DNA from: an uncultured Bacteroides sp.
GTDB lineage: Bacteria > Bacteroidota > Bacteroidia > Bacteroidales > Bacteroidaceae
Length of the DNA: 36,012 nt
Direction: 5' to 3'
Assembly: GCA_945833835.1 (NCBI GenBank)
Contig: CAMAFR010000023.1
Location: 1-36,012 of the forward strand
The position numbers were made by a program, and so were the translations under genes. Under the pieces are notes generated by a model. That model was not told the origin of the DNA. It saw only the letters and a program-made list of their open reading frames with translations, and did not search any database. Shown piece after piece: positions 8,514 through 19,771 of the stretch. Each line of letters begins with the position of its first letter. Position 1 is the stretch's first letter.

Positions 8514-11048
8514 ATGCAAGAACAAGACAGAATTATTAAAATCAACATCGAAGAGGAAATGAAGTCGTCGTACATTGATTACTCCATGTCAGTAATCGTG
8601 GCACGCGCCCTCCCGGATGTGAGAGACGGATTCAAGCCTGTTCACCGCCGTATCCTTTACGGTATGATGGAACTGGGCAATACGTCGGACAAGCCTTACA
8701 AGAAAGCGGCGAGAATCGTGGGCGAAGTATTGGGTAAATACCACCCGCACGGCGACTTGTCCGTATATGGGGCGTTGGTGCGTATGGCCCAAGACTGGGC
8801 GATGCGCTATCCGTTGGTGGACGGACAGGGCAACTTCGGCTCTGTCGACGGCGACAGTGCCGCCGCCATGCGTTACACCGAAGCCCGGCTGAAGAAAATC
8901 GGTGAGGAGATGATGCAGGACCTGTACAAGGAGACGGTGGATTTCCAGAACAACTTCGACGACACGCTGCAGGAACCGACCGTGATGCCGACCCGTATCC
9001 CCAACCTGCTGGTGAACGGAGCTTCGGGTATTGCCGTAGGTATGGCGACCAATATGCCCACCCATAACCTGGCCGAGGTGATAGACGGCTGTGTGGCCTA
9101 TATCGACAACAACGACATCGACGTAGAGGGGCTGATGCGTTACATCAAGGCTCCCGATTTCCCGACAGGCGGCTATATATACGGTATCAGCGGGGTGCGC
9201 GATGCCTATCAGACCGGCCGCGGCCGGGTCGTGATGCGGGCCCGCACCGAGATAGAGTCACACCCCACACACGACAAGATCGTGGTGAACGAGATTCCCT
9301 ATAACGTCAACAAGAAGGAGCTGATTGAGAACATCGCCGCCCTGGTCAACGAGAAGAAGATAGAGGGCATCTCGTATGTCAACGACGAGTCTGACCGCGA
9401 GGGGATGCGCATCGTCATTGACGTGAAGCGCGATGCCAATGCGAGCGTGGTGCTCAACAAGCTCTTCAAGATGACGGCACTCCAGACATCGTTTGGCGTG
9501 AACAACATCGCCTTGGTGCACGGACGGCCCCGGCTGCTCAACCTGAAGGACCTGATACGCCTGTTCGTGGAGCACCGGCACGAGGTGGTCATCCGGCGCA
9601 CGCGCTTCGACCTGCGGAAGGCGAAGGAACGCGCGCATATCCTCGAAGGGCTCATCATCGCCTCGGACAATATAGACGAGGTCATCCGCATCATCCGGGC
9701 GGCCAAGAACCCGAACGAGGCCATCGCCCGCCTGATGGAACGCTTCAGCCTGAGCGAGGTGCAGGCACGCGCCATCGTCGAGATGCGCCTGCGGCAGCTC
9801 ACCGGCCTGCTGCAGGAACAGCTCCATGCCGAATATGAGGAATTGATGCGGCAGATTGCCTACTACGAGGAAATCCTCACCAACGAGGAGCTCTGCAAGA
9901 AGGTCATCAAGGACGAGCTGCTGGAAGTGAAGGAGAAATACGGCGACAAACGCCGCTCGGAAATCGTCTACGCCTCTGAGGAGTTCAACCCCGAAGATTT
10001 TTATGCCGATGATGCCATGGTCATCACCATCTCGCATCTGGGCTACATCAAGCGTACGCCGCTGTCGGAATTCCGCGCCCAGAACCGCGGCGGGGTGGGC
10101 TCGAAGGGCAGTGAGACACGCGACGAGGACTTCATCGAACATATCTACCCGGCCACCATGCACAACACCATGATGTTCTTCACCCAGAAGGGCAAGTGCT
10201 ACTGGCTGAAGGTGTACGAGATACCCGAAGGCAACAAGACCTCGAAGGGACGGGCCATCCAGAACCTGCTCAATATTGATGCCGACGACGTGGTGACGGC
10301 CTACCTGCGGGTGAAGAACCTGAACGACCCCACGTTCATCAACTCACACTACGTGGTGTTCTGCACGAAGAACGGTGTCATCAAGAAGACCCTGCTTGAG
10401 CAGTACTCACGCCCGCGGCAGAACGGTGTGAACGCCATCACCATCCGCGAGGACGACAGGGTGATAGAGGTGCGCATGACCAACGGACACAACGAGATTG
10501 TCATCGCCAACCGGAACGGTCGCGCCATCCGCTTCAACGAGGTGGCCGTCCGCGAGATGGGACGCACCGCCACCGGCGTGCGCGGCATCACCCTCGATGA
10601 CGACGGTACCGACGAGGTGATAGGCATGATCTGCATCAAGGACCCGAAGAAGGAGACCATCATGGTGGTGTCTGAAAACGGATACGGCAAACGTTCGGAC
10701 ATTGACGACTACCGCATGACCAACCGCGGCGGCAAGGGCGTGAAGACCCTGAGCATCACCGAGAAGACCGGCAGGCTGGTGGCCATCAAGTCGGTGACGG
10801 ACGAGAACGACCTCATGATCATCAACAAGTCGGGTATCACCATCCGGCTGAAGGTGGCCGATGTGCGCATCATGGGACGCGCCACGCAAGGCGTGCGGCT
10901 TATCGACCTGGAGAAACGCAACGACCAGATAGGCTCCGTGTGCAAGGTGACCTCTGAACCCGAAGACGACAACCAGGACGAGGAGGAGGCCGGAACGACA
11001 CCGCCGGTGACGGAGGCCGGAACGGAAATGGAACAAGAACAGATATAA
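8514..11048 (+). CDS. gyrA: DNA gyrase subunit A (Leu at quinolone hot-spot residue 82)
   Basis: 844 aa; the strand-cleaving subunit of the A2B2 gyrase that introduces negative supercoils. The winged-helix region reads [20 protein letters not shown], with catalytic Tyr121 in [11 protein letters not shown] GyrA-box ([10 protein letters not shown], near residue 522) marks this as gyrase rather than topoisomerase IV, followed by the C-terminal beta-pinwheel and an acidic tail ([12 protein letters not shown]). Residue 82 is Leu (TTG at 8757-8759). Sensitive Bacteroides have Ser at this position (E. coli Ser83), and Ser82 to Leu or Phe is a known fluoroquinolone-resistance change. It is followed 25 bp later by the TPR gene, probably co-transcribed. 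Confidence 0.97.
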   Translation: MQEQDRIIKINIEEEMKSSYIDYSMSVIVARALPDVRDGFKPVHRRILYGMMELGNTSDKPYKKAARIVGEVLGKYHPHGDLSVYGALVRMAQDWAMRYPLVDGQGNFGSVDGDSAAAMRYTEARLKKIGEEMMQDLYKETVDFQNNFDDTLQEPTVMPTRIPNLLVNGASGIAVGMATNMPTHNLAEVIDGCVAYIDNNDIDVEGLMRYIKAPDFPTGGYIYGISGVRDAYQTGRGRVVMRARTEIESHPTHDKIVVNEIPYNVNKKELIENIAALVNEKKIEGISYVNDESDREGMRIVIDVKRDANASVVLNKLFKMTALQTSFGVNNIALVHGRPRLLNLKDLIRLFVEHRHEVVIRRTRFDLRKAKERAHILEGLIIASDNIDEVIRIIRAAKNPNEAIARLMERFSLSEVQARAIVEMRLRQLTGLLQEQLHAEYEELMRQIAYYEEILTNEELCKKVIKDELLEVKEKYGDKRRSEIVYASEEFNPEDFYADDAMVITISHLGYIKRTPLSEFRAQNRGGVGSKGSETRDEDFIEHIYPATMHNTMMFFTQKGKCYWLKVYEIPEGNKTSKGRAIQNLLNIDADDVVTAYLRVKNLNDPTFINSHYVVFCTKNGVIKKTLLEQYSRPRQNGVNAITIREDDRVIEVRMTNGHNEIVIANRNGRAIRFNEVAVREMGRTATGVRGITLDDDGTDEVIGMICIKDPKKETIMVVSENGYGKRSDIDDYRMTNRGGKGVKTLSITEKTGRLVAIKSVTDENDLMIINKSGITIRLKVADVRIMGRATQGVRLIDLEKRNDQIGSVCKVTSEPEDDNQDEEEAGTTPPVTEAGTEMEQEQI

Positions 11049-11073
11049 GTACTAATACCTAAATTAAACAGTT

Positions 11074-12291
11074 ATGAAAAAAGTTTTATTTACCGCAGCT
11101 TTGTTCTTTGCAGCATGTACCGCCTCTGCGCAGGTGAATGTCGTGAAGGAAGCTAAATCAGCCAAGAGCGACCCTGCCAAGGCTGCTAAGATTTTGGAAC
11201 CGGCGCTGACAGACCCCACCACAGCCAGCGACCCCGAGACATGGAAATTGGCCGGTGACCTGCAGAAGGACATCTACGATGCCGAGAACATGAAACTCTA
11301 CCTGCCGGGTGGACAGGCCGACACCGCCACCCTCTACAGCAGCTTGGGCAAAATGTTCGAGTTCTACATTCAGGCCGATGCAGCCGAACAGGCCAAAGTA
11401 AAGGCTGGCGAACTGAAGAAGGCCAAACTGAGAGACAAACTGGCCAAGACACTGGCAGCCATCCGTCCGAACCTGACCAACGCCGGCTCGGATGCCTATA
11501 ACGCCAACAACTACGAAAAGGCACTGAAGTTCTTCGGCCTCTTTGTGGATGCTTCTACCGAACCGCTGTTCTCCGGTATCGATGCCATCAAGAACGATAC
11601 GCTCACACCGCTCATCGCCAACTACGCCGCCCTGGCCGCCAACACCATGGAGAACAAGGCCGCTACGGTGAAATATGCCGAAATTGGCAAAAAGCACCCC
11701 GGCGAAGGTTACCGCTCGCTGATGTGTCTGGCCGAAATCTACGGCAAGGGCGAGAACCCCGACTCTACCAAGTGGCTGGCCTCCATCCAGGAAGGCGTGC
11801 AGAAGTTCCCGACCCAGGAATACTTCATCGGTAACCTGATGGACTATTACATCCAGAAGGGCAAGGTAGACGACGCTCTGGCACAGATTGAAGGCGTGCT
11901 GGCCCAGAACTCCACTCCGTACTTCCTGTATGTGAAGGGTGTGCTGCAGTATGAGAAGAAGGATTACGACGCCTCCATCGCCACGATGAACGAAATCATC
12001 GCCAAAGGCGGCGAATTCGTGCCCGAAGCCTACTCGAAAATCGGCGACTGCTATTTCTTCCCCGCACAGCAGATTGTGGAAGAGAACGCCCAGCTGAGTG
12101 TGGACGACCCGAAATACGTGGCCAACGACAGCAAGATCAAAGAGTTGTATGAAAAGGCCAAACCCAATTACGAAAAGGCCAAGGAACTGGCTGCCGACAA
12201 GAGACAGCTGTGGGGCCAGTATCTGATGAACATCTACTGGAAACTCAACAAGGCCGAGTACGAAGCTCTGGAAAAAGAACTTGGATATTGA
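11074..12291 (+). CDS. Exported TPR-repeat protein
   Basis: 405 aa. Residues 1-19 form a signal peptide (MKKVLFTAALFFAACTASA, cleavage before QV), so the mature protein is probably periplasmic. The rest is alpha-helical with TPR-like units, for example NNYEKALKFFGLF (around residue 150), KVDDALAQIEGVLAQ, DYDASIATMNEII and the C-terminal YEKAKPNYEKAKELA. It has no lipobox and no catalytic motif that I recognise. Such proteins usually scaffold complexes; the actual partner is unknown. It starts 25 bp after gyrA and ends before a clear terminator, so it shares the gyrA transcript. Confidence 0.8.
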   Translation: MKKVLFTAALFFAACTASAQVNVVKEAKSAKSDPAKAAKILEPALTDPTTASDPETWKLAGDLQKDIYDAENMKLYLPGGQADTATLYSSLGKMFEFYIQADAAEQAKVKAGELKKAKLRDKLAKTLAAIRPNLTNAGSDAYNANNYEKALKFFGLFVDASTEPLFSGIDAIKNDTLTPLIANYAALAANTMENKAATVKYAEIGKKHPGEGYRSLMCLAEIYGKGENPDSTKWLASIQEGVQKFPTQEYFIGNLMDYYIQKGKVDDALAQIEGVLAQNSTPYFLYVKGVLQYEKKDYDASIATMNEIIAKGGEFVPEAYSKIGDCYFFPAQQIVEENAQLSVDDPKYVANDSKIKELYEKAKPNYEKAKELAADKRQLWGQYLMNIYWKLNKAEYEALEKELGY

Positions 12292-12320
12292 TTTTTGTCA
12301 TATCATACTTCATTTTAAGG

Positions 12321-12355
12321 GAGGGGTTTCTTCGCGAGAAGCAGCCCCTTTTTTT
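12321..12355 (+). terminator. Terminator of the gyrA-TPR unit
   Basis: GGGG (12323-12326) pairs with CCCC (12345-12348), with an inner CTTC/GAAG stem capped by GCGA, followed by seven T (12349-12355). It lies 30 bases after the TPR stop codon. Confidence 0.8.
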
Positions 12356-12376
12356 AGCAACCAACAAAAACATACG

Positions 12377-13033
12377 ATGAGAATGAAAGAACTGAGAGTG
12401 AGAAGAATAGAGGCAGGCGACCTGCAGGCCGCAGAGGTGCCTGCCTGGCTGGACGCGAAGGGGATTACGTTCCAGACGGTGGATGTGGCCAACTGGGAGG
12501 CGTACCCGTATGTGCCCGAGGTGCGGTTCAGGATGGCCCACGACGGGCAACGCCTGCTGCTGCATTTTGCGGTGACAGAAGACAGCGTGCGTGCCGTTGC
12601 CGCTGAAGACAACGGCCGGGTGTGGGAGGATGCCTGCGTGGAGTTTTTCGTGCAGTTGGACGAGAGCCGCCCCGAGTATTATAACTTTGAATGCAACTGT
12701 GCCGGACGGCTGTTGCTGGCACATGGCGTTCGCGGTAGCCGCGAGCAGGCTCCTGCCGAGGTGCTGGCCGGCGTGCGCCGCTGGACATCGTTGGGCGAAG
12801 CGCCCTTCGGGGAGCGTGTAGGGGTCTGCTCATGGCAGGCAGCCGAAATCATCCCCTTGTCGGCCTTCTTCAAAGACCGGGTGGAGTGTCTGGGCGGGCA
12901 GACGTTCAGGGCCAATTTCTACAAATGCGGCGACCTGCTGCCGACGCCCCACTTCCTGTCGTGGACGAAGATTGACCTGCCGGAGCCGTGTTTCCACTGC
13001 CCGGAGTTTTTCGGAAGCATCGTGCTGGAATAA
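12377..13033 (+). CDS. CBM9-like carbohydrate-binding family protein
   Basis: 218 aa from the ATG at 12377 (MRMKELRVRRIEAG); a second ATG six bases on is an alternative. The frame is open further upstream, but that stretch runs through the preceding terminator. The middle part has the family 9-like pattern: WEAYPYVPEVRFRMAHDG, then VWEDACVEFFVQLDE and YYNFECNCAGRLLLAHG. Related proteins in Bacteroidota are annotated as carbohydrate-binding family 9-like, often with no attached enzyme. No signal peptide is visible, so it is probably cytosolic; its ligand is unknown. No clear promoter was found, and read-through from the TPR unit is possible. Confidence 0.75.
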   Translation: MRMKELRVRRIEAGDLQAAEVPAWLDAKGITFQTVDVANWEAYPYVPEVRFRMAHDGQRLLLHFAVTEDSVRAVAAEDNGRVWEDACVEFFVQLDESRPEYYNFECNCAGRLLLAHGVRGSREQAPAEVLAGVRRWTSLGEAPFGERVGVCSWQAAEIIPLSAFFKDRVECLGGQTFRANFYKCGDLLPTPHFLSWTKIDLPEPCFHCPEFFGSIVLE

Positions 13034-13039
13034 GGCGGA

Positions 13040-13069
13040 GCCGTCTGCCTGCGCTCAGCGGCAGGCGGC
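13040..13069. terminator. Hairpin between convergent CBM9-like and SprT-like genes
   Basis: GCCGTCTGCC (13040-13049) pairs with GGCAGGCGGC (13060-13069) with one G-T pair. No T-run follows, and it overlaps the last codons of the SprT-like gene. Possible bidirectional terminator. Confidence 0.4.
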
Positions 13070-13750
13070 TTCGTGCTCGAAACGGACCTCCCGCCCGTCG
13101 CAGAAGAGGGGGTGGGCCGTCTTCAGCTGCTCCTGAAAGGTGGCCTCGTCGAGGAAATACACTTTGAGGGCCGATGAGTGAGGGTAGTTGTTGAAGAAGG
13201 GGTTGTCGCTCTGGTAGAGGCGTATGTCCGCGACCTCGGGGTGCTGCCGGATCTTGTTGTAGTAGGAGAGGATGCCGGTGGCGGTCTTCGTGAGCACTTT
13301 GATACTCTTCTTGCCGTTGTGGAAACGCACGGCGGCCACGATGTGCCAGCGCCGGCTGGGGCTAATGAGACGGTGTTGCCCCAAGTTGCGGTGCGACACT
13401 GTGATGTGGCGGTCGAACTTCCGGTTGATGTGCTCCATCAGCTGCCGGAAGATTGTCCCGTGGGCCGAGGTGTCGTCTATCTGGTTGGTGACGATGAAGT
13501 AGTGAATCATTTCGTGGAGGATAATGTCCTCCAGCTCGGCAGTAGGCAGGTCGAACGACTGGCTGATGCGGATGACGAAGTCATAGTGCTCGAAACTGCC
13601 GTCGGGACGCCTGCGTCTCTTGAAGGAGCAGACGCCTATAAACGAGATGGCTCGGCTCAGCTGCAAGTCGGGTTGGCGCAGTTTCCCCTCGAACATAAGG
13701 CGGTTGAAGGCCTCGAAGGTGTGGACAATAAACGGTAGGGTGGCGATCAT
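13055..13750 (-). CDS. SprT-like zinc metalloprotease domain protein
   Basis: 231 aa. The start at 13750 (MIATLPFIVHTFEAFNRLMF) is one base after the stop of the upstream permease gene, so translation is probably coupled. The SprT-like domain contains the metal site HEMIH (79-83) and a downstream His97 (AHGTIFRQLM), which fits a gluzincin-type zinc site. Bacterial SprT-like proteins are poorly characterised; the eukaryotic relative SPRTN cuts DNA-protein crosslinks. It is the last gene of the lon-tgt-permease row. A role in protein or DNA-adduct quality control is inference from family and neighbours. Confidence 0.8.
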   Translation of the reverse strand: MIATLPFIVHTFEAFNRLMFEGKLRQPDLQLSRAISFIGVCSFKRRRRPDGSFEHYDFVIRISQSFDLPTAELEDIILHEMIHYFIVTNQIDDTSAHGTIFRQLMEHINRKFDRHITVSHRNLGQHRLISPSRRWHIVAAVRFHNGKKSIKVLTKTATGILSYYNKIRQHPEVADIRLYQSDNPFFNNYPHSSALKVYFLDEATFQEQLKTAHPLFCDGREVRFEHEAACR

Positions 13751-13751
13751 A

Positions 13752-14861
13752 TCATTTAGGGGCTTTCCGGTACAGGTAGATGGCGATGAACAGATAGAGT
13801 ATGTTCGGTATCCAGACAGCGATGACCGCCGGCACATTGCCGTTGATGGCGAAGGTAGAGGAGATGGTCTGGAACAGGATGTAGGAGAAGCTCAAGGCCA
13901 GTCCGATGCCCAGGTGCAGCCCCATGCCCCCCTTGGTCTTGCGCGACGACAGGGCCAGTCCGATGGTCGTCAGGATAAAGGCGGCGAACGAGGTCGCTAT
14001 GCGGCGGTAGTATTCTACCTCGAAGGCCTTGATGTTGGCGAATCCGCGCTTCTTCTGTTTTGCGATGTAGTCGCTCAGTTGGGGGCTGGTCATGGTTTCC
14101 TGCTGCCCGCGGGTGATAAGGAAGTCTTGCGGCTCCATCTTGATGACGGAGTCCAGCCGGTCGCCTTTGGTGATGGTCTCGCGCATCCCCTTCATCTCGC
14201 GTATCATGTATTCCTTGATGGTCCATTTGTGCACCTGTGTGGTGTCGTAAGTGATGCGCCGCGCCGTGAGGTGCGACACGAGCTTGTGGTCCTCGAACTT
14301 GTCGAGCGAGAAGCGGTAGCCCGTCTTGTTGTAGTTCTCGTAGCGCTCCATGTAGGCAATCACCCCCGAGTCGACCTCCAGCTGGATGTTGCGGGCGTAT
14401 TCCACCTTCTTCTTCCGTTTGTACTCCTGCTCGAACTGCAGCCGGGTGACGCTGCCCGTGGGGATGACCTCGGTGCTCAGCACGTAGCTCACCGCCGAGA
14501 TGACCGCCGCCGAAATCATGTAGGGCACCATCAGCCGCTTGAAACTCATGCCGGTGGAGAACATGGCGATGATTTCGGAGTTTTCTGCCAGCTTGGAGGT
14601 GAAGAAGATGACGGCGATGAAGACAAACAGCGGGCTGAACAGGTTCGTGTAGTACGGGATGAAGTTCAGGTAGTAATCGAAGACAATGGCCTTGAGGGGG
14701 GCCTTGTTGTTGATGAACCGGTCAATGTTCTCGTTGATGTCGAACACCACGGCGATGGAGATGATCAAGGTGATGGCAAAGAAATAGGTGCCAAGGAACT
14801 TGACGATGATGTACCGGTCGAGGCGTTTCAACCATTTTTTCTTGAATATTTTCAGGTCCAT
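13752..14861 (-). CDS. LptF/LptG-family (YjgP/YjgQ) permease
   Basis: 369 aa inner-membrane protein. LptF and LptG are the membrane halves of the ABC exporter that extracts lipopolysaccharide from the inner membrane and passes it to the Lpt bridge. Three helices lie in the N-terminal part (~17-40, ~60-83, ~103-125), then a periplasmic beta-jellyroll region (~130-280), then three C-terminal helices (~290-310, ~315-335, ~342-365). The start FKKKWLKRLDRYIIVKFLGT is typical of the family, with a basic cytosolic segment before helix 1. I cannot say from sequence alone whether it is F or G. It follows tgt with a 39-bp gap and is coupled to the SprT-like gene. Confidence 0.85.
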   Translation of the reverse strand: MDLKIFKKKWLKRLDRYIIVKFLGTYFFAITLIISIAVVFDINENIDRFINNKAPLKAIVFDYYLNFIPYYTNLFSPLFVFIAVIFFTSKLAENSEIIAMFSTGMSFKRLMVPYMISAAVISAVSYVLSTEVIPTGSVTRLQFEQEYKRKKKVEYARNIQLEVDSGVIAYMERYENYNKTGYRFSLDKFEDHKLVSHLTARRITYDTTQVHKWTIKEYMIREMKGMRETITKGDRLDSVIKMEPQDFLITRGQQETMTSPQLSDYIAKQKKRGFANIKAFEVEYYRRIATSFAAFILTTIGLALSSRKTKGGMGLHLGIGLALSFSYILFQTISSTFAINGNVPAVIAVWIPNILYLFIAIYLYRKAPK

Positions 14862-14900
14862 AGTGCTTTTATCTTCCTTCCAGATGTTTGTGGGTTCCTA

Positions 14901-16031
<1,131 letters not shown>

Positions 16032-16033
16032 GG

Positions 16034-18514
16034 TCAGGCCTCGTTAGGTGTTTGGGGTTCTTCTGTGACGGAGAAGTCAATAGCGTCGGGCACCTTCTCT
16101 TCCAGGAGTGCCAGGTCAAGGACTTCCTTGATGTCCGACACGTAGTGGAAGGTGAGCCCCTTGAGGTACAGCGGCTGGATTTCCTCGATGTCCTTGCGGT
16201 TTTCCGTGCACAGGATGATGTCCTTGATGCCGGCGCGCTTGGCGGCGAGTATCTTCTCCTTGATGCCGCCCACGGGCAGTACCTTGCCGCGCAGGGTGAT
16301 TTCGCCGGTCATGGCCAGGTTGGGCCGCACCTTGCGTTGGGTGAGTGCGGATGCCAGCGATGTCACCATGGTGATGCCGGCCGACGGGCCGTCTTTGGGG
16401 ATGGCCCCTTCGGGCACGTGGATGTGGATGTTCCAGTTGTCGAAGAGGCCTGCGGGCAGCTGCAGCAGGTCGCTGTGCGCCTTCAGGTACTCCAAGGCCA
16501 GCATGGCCGACTCTTTCATCACGTCGCCCAGGTTGCCGGTCAGCGTCAGGCGGCTGCCCTTGCCGCGGCTCAGGCTGGTCTCCACAAACAAGATTTCTCC
16601 TCCCACAGCCGTCCAGGCCAGGCCGGTCACCACACCGGCGTACTGGTTGCCCTGGTACTTGTCGCGCGAGTAGATTTCCACGCCGAGCAACTCCTTGATG
16701 TGCTGCGGCTTCAGCTCGCGGGGAATTTCGGGGTCGACCTTCACCAGCCGGAGGGCGATTTTGCGCAGCACCTTGCTGATTTTCTTCTCCAGCTCGCGCA
16801 CACCGCTCTCGCGGGTGTAGTTCTCGATGATGTACTCGATGGCCGCCTTCGAGAACTTCACCTGCCGCTTGTCGATGCCGTTGGCCTCCAGCGCTTTCGG
16901 AATGAGGTGCCGGCGGGCAATCTCGATTTTCTCCTCGGTGATGTATCCGCTCACCTCGATGAGCTCCATGCGGTCGAGCAGCGGGGTGGGAATGGTGGCG
17001 AGGTTGTTGGCCGTGGCAATGAACATCACCTTCGAGAGGTCGTAGTCCAGCTCGATGTAGTTGTCATGGAAGGTGCTGTTCTGCTCGGGGTCAAGCACTT
17101 CGAGCATGGCCGAGCTGGGGTCTCCCCGGTGGTCGTTGCCCAGCTTGTCTATCTCGTCCAGGATAATGACGGGGTTGGAGGTCTCCGCCTTTATCAGGCT
17201 TTTGATGATGCGTCCCGGCATGGCGCCGATGTAGGTCTTGCGGTGTCCTCTGATTTCGGCCTCATCGTGCACGCCGCCCAACGACATACGGACGTATTTG
17301 CGCTTCAAGGCAGCGGCGATGGAACGGCCCAGCGATGTCTTGCCCACGCCCGGAGGGCCGTACAGGCAGATGATGGGTGACTTGAGGTCACCCTTCAGGG
17401 CCAGTACCGCGAGGTGTTCCAGGATGCGCTCCTTTACCTTCTCCAGGCCATAGTGGTCTTTGTTGAGGGTCTTCTCGGCGTTCGTGATGCTCGTGTCGTC
17501 TTTGGAGTACACGTCCCAGGGCAGTGACAGCAGGGTCTGGAGGTAACTCATCTGCACGTTGTAGTCGGGCGACTGGGGGTTGATGCGCTCCAGTTTCTCC
17601 ACTTCCCGATTGAAGACGGTCTGCACCTCTTTGCTCCACCGCTTGGTGGCCGCCTTCTGGCGCAGCCCCTCGGCGTCGTGGCTCCCGTTCTCGCCCAGCT
17701 CGTTCTGTATGTTGCGGATTTGCTGTTGCAGGAAATATTCGCGCTGCTGGCGGTCCAGGTCCTCGCGGGTGCGCATCTGGATGTTCTTCTTCAGCGAGAG
17801 GAGCTGGTTCTCGCGGTCGAGTATCTGGATGAGCCTGAAGCACCGGTCGTGCATGTTGTTCAGTTCGAGCAGCTCCATCTTGGCCTTCACCGGGAAGGGG
17901 TAGTTGGCGCAGATGAAACTGGTCAGGGCGTTGAGGTTGTCAATGTTCTTGAGGGCATACGCCGTGTCGGGCGCCAAGGCCTCGGCGTTCTCGGTATATT
18001 TGATGCTTTGCTCGCGGATGGTCTCGATGAGTGCCACCATCTCGTTCTTGTCGGCGATGTCGTTGTCTTCGGGAATGATGCTGACCGAACCTTTCAGATA
18101 CGGACGACGGCAGGTGATGCTGTCCAGATGCACTTTGGGTCCGTTAGACTGCAGAATGATGGTCCTGTTGCCGTTGGGCATCTCGAACGAGCGGATTATC
18201 CTGCCCAGTACGGCCGTCGGGTACAGGTCCTTGTAGTCGGGAGACTCCACCTCTGCGGCTTTCTGGGTGGCGATGACAATCGGAGTGTTTTTCTTCATGG
18301 CCGTTTTCACCAGGCGCAGGGTGGATTCGCGGCCCACTGTGACGGGTAATATCACAAAGGGGAACATGACCATGTTCCGTAAGGCCAGGACGGGCATCTC
18401 CTCGGCTGCCTCTTCCGGCTTGGTATCAAAAGGAATGGGGTCAAACTGTGCCAGGATGTTCGTCTCTTCGTTTTCGTTCGTTATATTGTCGTCGTTGACT
18501 AATTTCTTCATCAT
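16034..18514 (-). CDS. lon: Lon ATP-dependent protease
   Basis: 826 aa (or 825 if the second Met is used); a cytosolic hexameric protease for misfolded and regulatory proteins. N-terminal substrate domain from ~40 ([19 protein letters not shown]), coiled middle region (~215-320), AAA+ module with Walker A GPPGVGKT (386-393) and Walker B VIILDEID (~449-456), then a Ser/Lys protease domain with catalytic Ser711 ([11 protein letters not shown]) and Lys754 ([12 protein letters not shown]), spaced 43 residues apart as in E. coli. An N-terminal acidic extension of ~38 residues precedes the domain. First gene of the lon-tgt-permease-SprT row, with a good -7 box upstream. Confidence 0.97.
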   Translation of the reverse strand: MMKKLVNDDNITNENEETNILAQFDPIPFDTKPEEAAEEMPVLALRNMVMFPFVILPVTVGRESTLRLVKTAMKKNTPIVIATQKAAEVESPDYKDLYPTAVLGRIIRSFEMPNGNRTIILQSNGPKVHLDSITCRRPYLKGSVSIIPEDNDIADKNEMVALIETIREQSIKYTENAEALAPDTAYALKNIDNLNALTSFICANYPFPVKAKMELLELNNMHDRCFRLIQILDRENQLLSLKKNIQMRTREDLDRQQREYFLQQQIRNIQNELGENGSHDAEGLRQKAATKRWSKEVQTVFNREVEKLERINPQSPDYNVQMSYLQTLLSLPWDVYSKDDTSITNAEKTLNKDHYGLEKVKERILEHLAVLALKGDLKSPIICLYGPPGVGKTSLGRSIAAALKRKYVRMSLGGVHDEAEIRGHRKTYIGAMPGRIIKSLIKAETSNPVIILDEIDKLGNDHRGDPSSAMLEVLDPEQNSTFHDNYIELDYDLSKVMFIATANNLATIPTPLLDRMELIEVSGYITEEKIEIARRHLIPKALEANGIDKRQVKFSKAAIEYIIENYTRESGVRELEKKISKVLRKIALRLVKVDPEIPRELKPQHIKELLGVEIYSRDKYQGNQYAGVVTGLAWTAVGGEILFVETSLSRGKGSRLTLTGNLGDVMKESAMLALEYLKAHSDLLQLPAGLFDNWNIHIHVPEGAIPKDGPSAGITMVTSLASALTQRKVRPNLAMTGEITLRGKVLPVGGIKEKILAAKRAGIKDIILCTENRKDIEEIQPLYLKGLTFHYVSDIKEVLDLALLEEKVPDAIDFSVTEEPQTPNEA

Positions 18515-18566
18515 AATTCTTCTCTCATCAAGTTTGCAATCAAAATCGGATTTCCAAAGTAGGGCG

Positions 18567-18574
18567 CAAAGTTA
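18567..18574 (-). promoter_or_regulatory. -7 box of lon
   Basis: On the minus strand TAACTTTG (18574-18567) matches TAnnTTTG, about 53 nt before the lon start. A second near-match, TACTTTGG, lies just downstream. No clear -33 TTTG was found. Confidence 0.5.
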
Positions 18575-18671
18575 ATCATTTTGGCAATATAATGAAGCAT
18601 TGGATTCCCAAATAATGCCCGTGGGAGAAAAATATCCGGCCGGCGGGCGCGGCGGTATCGGAGGTTTTGCT

Positions 18672-18679
18672 TACTTTTG
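18672..18679 (+). promoter_or_regulatory. -7 box of the tRNA1(Val) methyltransferase gene
   Basis: TACTTTTG matches TAnnTTTG, about 88 nt before the start codon. The -33 region is not conserved. It is divergent from the lon promoter 100 bp away. Confidence 0.4.
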
Positions 18680-18767
18680 GCCACCGTAACCCGTTTGTGG
18701 GCGGAAGGACCTGGTTGGCGCCGGGAAACCGTCCGCCTGGCGAACCCCTATAAAAAAGACGAGAACT

Positions 18768-19481
18768 ATGCCGAAAACATCTTTTACATTCAAGCGTTTT
18801 GCCGTGTGCCAGGACAGGTGTGCCATGAAGGTGGGGACCGACGGGGTGCTGCTGGGAGCCTGGGCACCGGTAGAAGGAGTGCGCCGTGTGCTGGACGTGG
18901 GGACGGGCACCGGCCTCATTGCCCTCATGCTGGCACAGCGCGCCCCCGATGCGCAGATAACGGGCATCGACATTGACGCGGCCGCCGTAGAGCAGGCCGC
19001 CGCCAACGCCGCCGCCTCTCCTTGGGCCGGGCGGATAGACATCCGCCTGCAAGATGCGGTCACCCTGCAACCCGATGCCGGTGGGGGCTATGACCTGATT
19101 GTGTCCAATCCACCTTATTTTATAGAAAAAGTTGCCTGCCCCGACACCGCCCGCCAGGCTGCCCGCCACACCGACAGTCTGGACTTCGGGCGGCTGACGG
19201 CTGCCATACAGCGGCTGTTGCGTCCCGAAGGGCGTTTCTCGGTAGTGTTGCCGGCCTCCGCCATGGGCGATTTCGTGTCAGTGGCCTTCCGCGCGGGGCT
19301 CTCTATGGAGCGTCTGACGTGGGTGCACACCAAGGCCGTCCTGCCGCCCAAGCGGGTCCTGATGACATTTGCCCGCCAGGTGGAACGCAAGCAGACGGAC
19401 CGCCTGGTCATCGAGCAGGCTCCGGGTGTCTTCAGTGAGGGGTATGTGGCGCTTACCCGCGATTTCTACCTCAAGTTCTGA
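18768..19481 (+). CDS. tRNA1(Val) (adenine37-N6)-methyltransferase, YfiC/TrmN6 family
   Basis: 237 aa SAM-dependent enzyme that in E. coli makes m6A37 in tRNA1(Val). The N-terminus FTFKRFAVCQDRCAMKVGTD is the family signature. SAM motif I is VLDVGTGTGLIAL (41-53) and the N6-adenine motif NPPY is at 114-117. The GTDGVLLGAW stretch after the signature is also typical. The start ATG at 18768 gives the family's usual N-terminus. It stands alone, divergent from lon, and is followed by the ilv promoter region with no obvious terminator. The link to a valine tRNA enzyme next to the valine operon is probably coincidental. Confidence 0.9.
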   Translation: MPKTSFTFKRFAVCQDRCAMKVGTDGVLLGAWAPVEGVRRVLDVGTGTGLIALMLAQRAPDAQITGIDIDAAAVEQAAANAAASPWAGRIDIRLQDAVTLQPDAGGGYDLIVSNPPYFIEKVACPDTARQAARHTDSLDFGRLTAAIQRLLRPEGRFSVVLPASAMGDFVSVAFRAGLSMERLTWVHTKAVLPPKRVLMTFARQVERKQTDRLVIEQAPGVFSEGYVALTRDFYLKF

Positions 19482-19563
19482 GGGCGGGCACGTTTGATTT
19501 GACAATTAAAGCCCCCTCCATCTTACGGATGCCTTCTTTTGCCGCAAAAAAACTTTCATTTTA

Positions 19564-19594
19564 TTTGCATGTTAGAAAAAAGCCTGTACCTTTG
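19564..19594 (+). promoter_or_regulatory. Promoter of the ilv operon
   Basis: TTTG (19564-19567), a 19-nt spacer, then TACCTTTG (19587-19594): a perfect match to the Bacteroides consensus. The predicted start is near 19600, about 200 nt before ilvD, leaving room for the leader peptide and attenuator. Confidence 0.85.
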
Positions 19595-19621
19595 CAGCCA
19601 TAAACAAAAAAAAGCAGGAAA

Positions 19622-19714
19622 ATGAGCGCAATTGTTTCACATAACCTATCCGTCCTTTCTATGGTACGCATCGTGGTCGTCGCATCAAGAGGTGAGGAAG
19701 GTTCGTGTATGTAG
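19622..19714 (+). CDS. ilv operon leader peptide (30 aa)
   Basis: A 30-codon frame from ATG 19622 to TAG 19712-19714, too short for normal gene calls. It starts about 22 nt after the predicted transcription start. Ten of the 30 residues are Ile, Val or Leu: MSAIVSHNLSVLSM is followed by VRIVVV, whose Ile-Val-Val-Val codons occupy 19670-19681. That is the composition expected of an ilv attenuation leader. A ribosome stalled at the IVVV block would leave 19691-19701 free to act as the antiterminator. It has no other recognisable function, and its product would be a by-product of regulation. Confidence 0.85.
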   Translation: MSAIVSHNLSVLSMVRIVVVASRGEEGSCM

Positions 19715-19750
19715 TTGTGCAGCAGGATATGTACAAAAGCCTTTCTCACC
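19691..19750 (+). promoter_or_regulatory. Antiterminator pairing of the ilv attenuator
   Basis: GGTGAGGAAGG (19691-19701), in the last third of the leader ORF, is complementary over 11 consecutive positions (one G-U) to CCTTTCTCACC (19740-19750). That second segment is the 5' arm and loop of the terminator, so the two structures are mutually exclusive. A ribosome reaching the leader stop codon would cover the first arm and allow the terminator to form. Confidence 0.75.
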
Positions 19751-19771
19751 GGATGATGAGAGAGGCTTTTT
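19735..19771 (+). terminator. Attenuator terminator upstream of ilvD
   Basis: A 13-bp stem (19735-19747 with 19758-19770, one G-U pair), a 10-nt loop, then T to 19771. It lies 21 nt after the leader stop and 30 nt before ilvD, inside the transcribed leader, so it must act as a conditional terminator. Confidence 0.88.

Noticed and set aside
18768..19481. Functional link of the tRNA1(Val) methyltransferase with the valine operon
   Set aside because: The ilv operon has its own perfect promoter; adjacency alone is not evidence.
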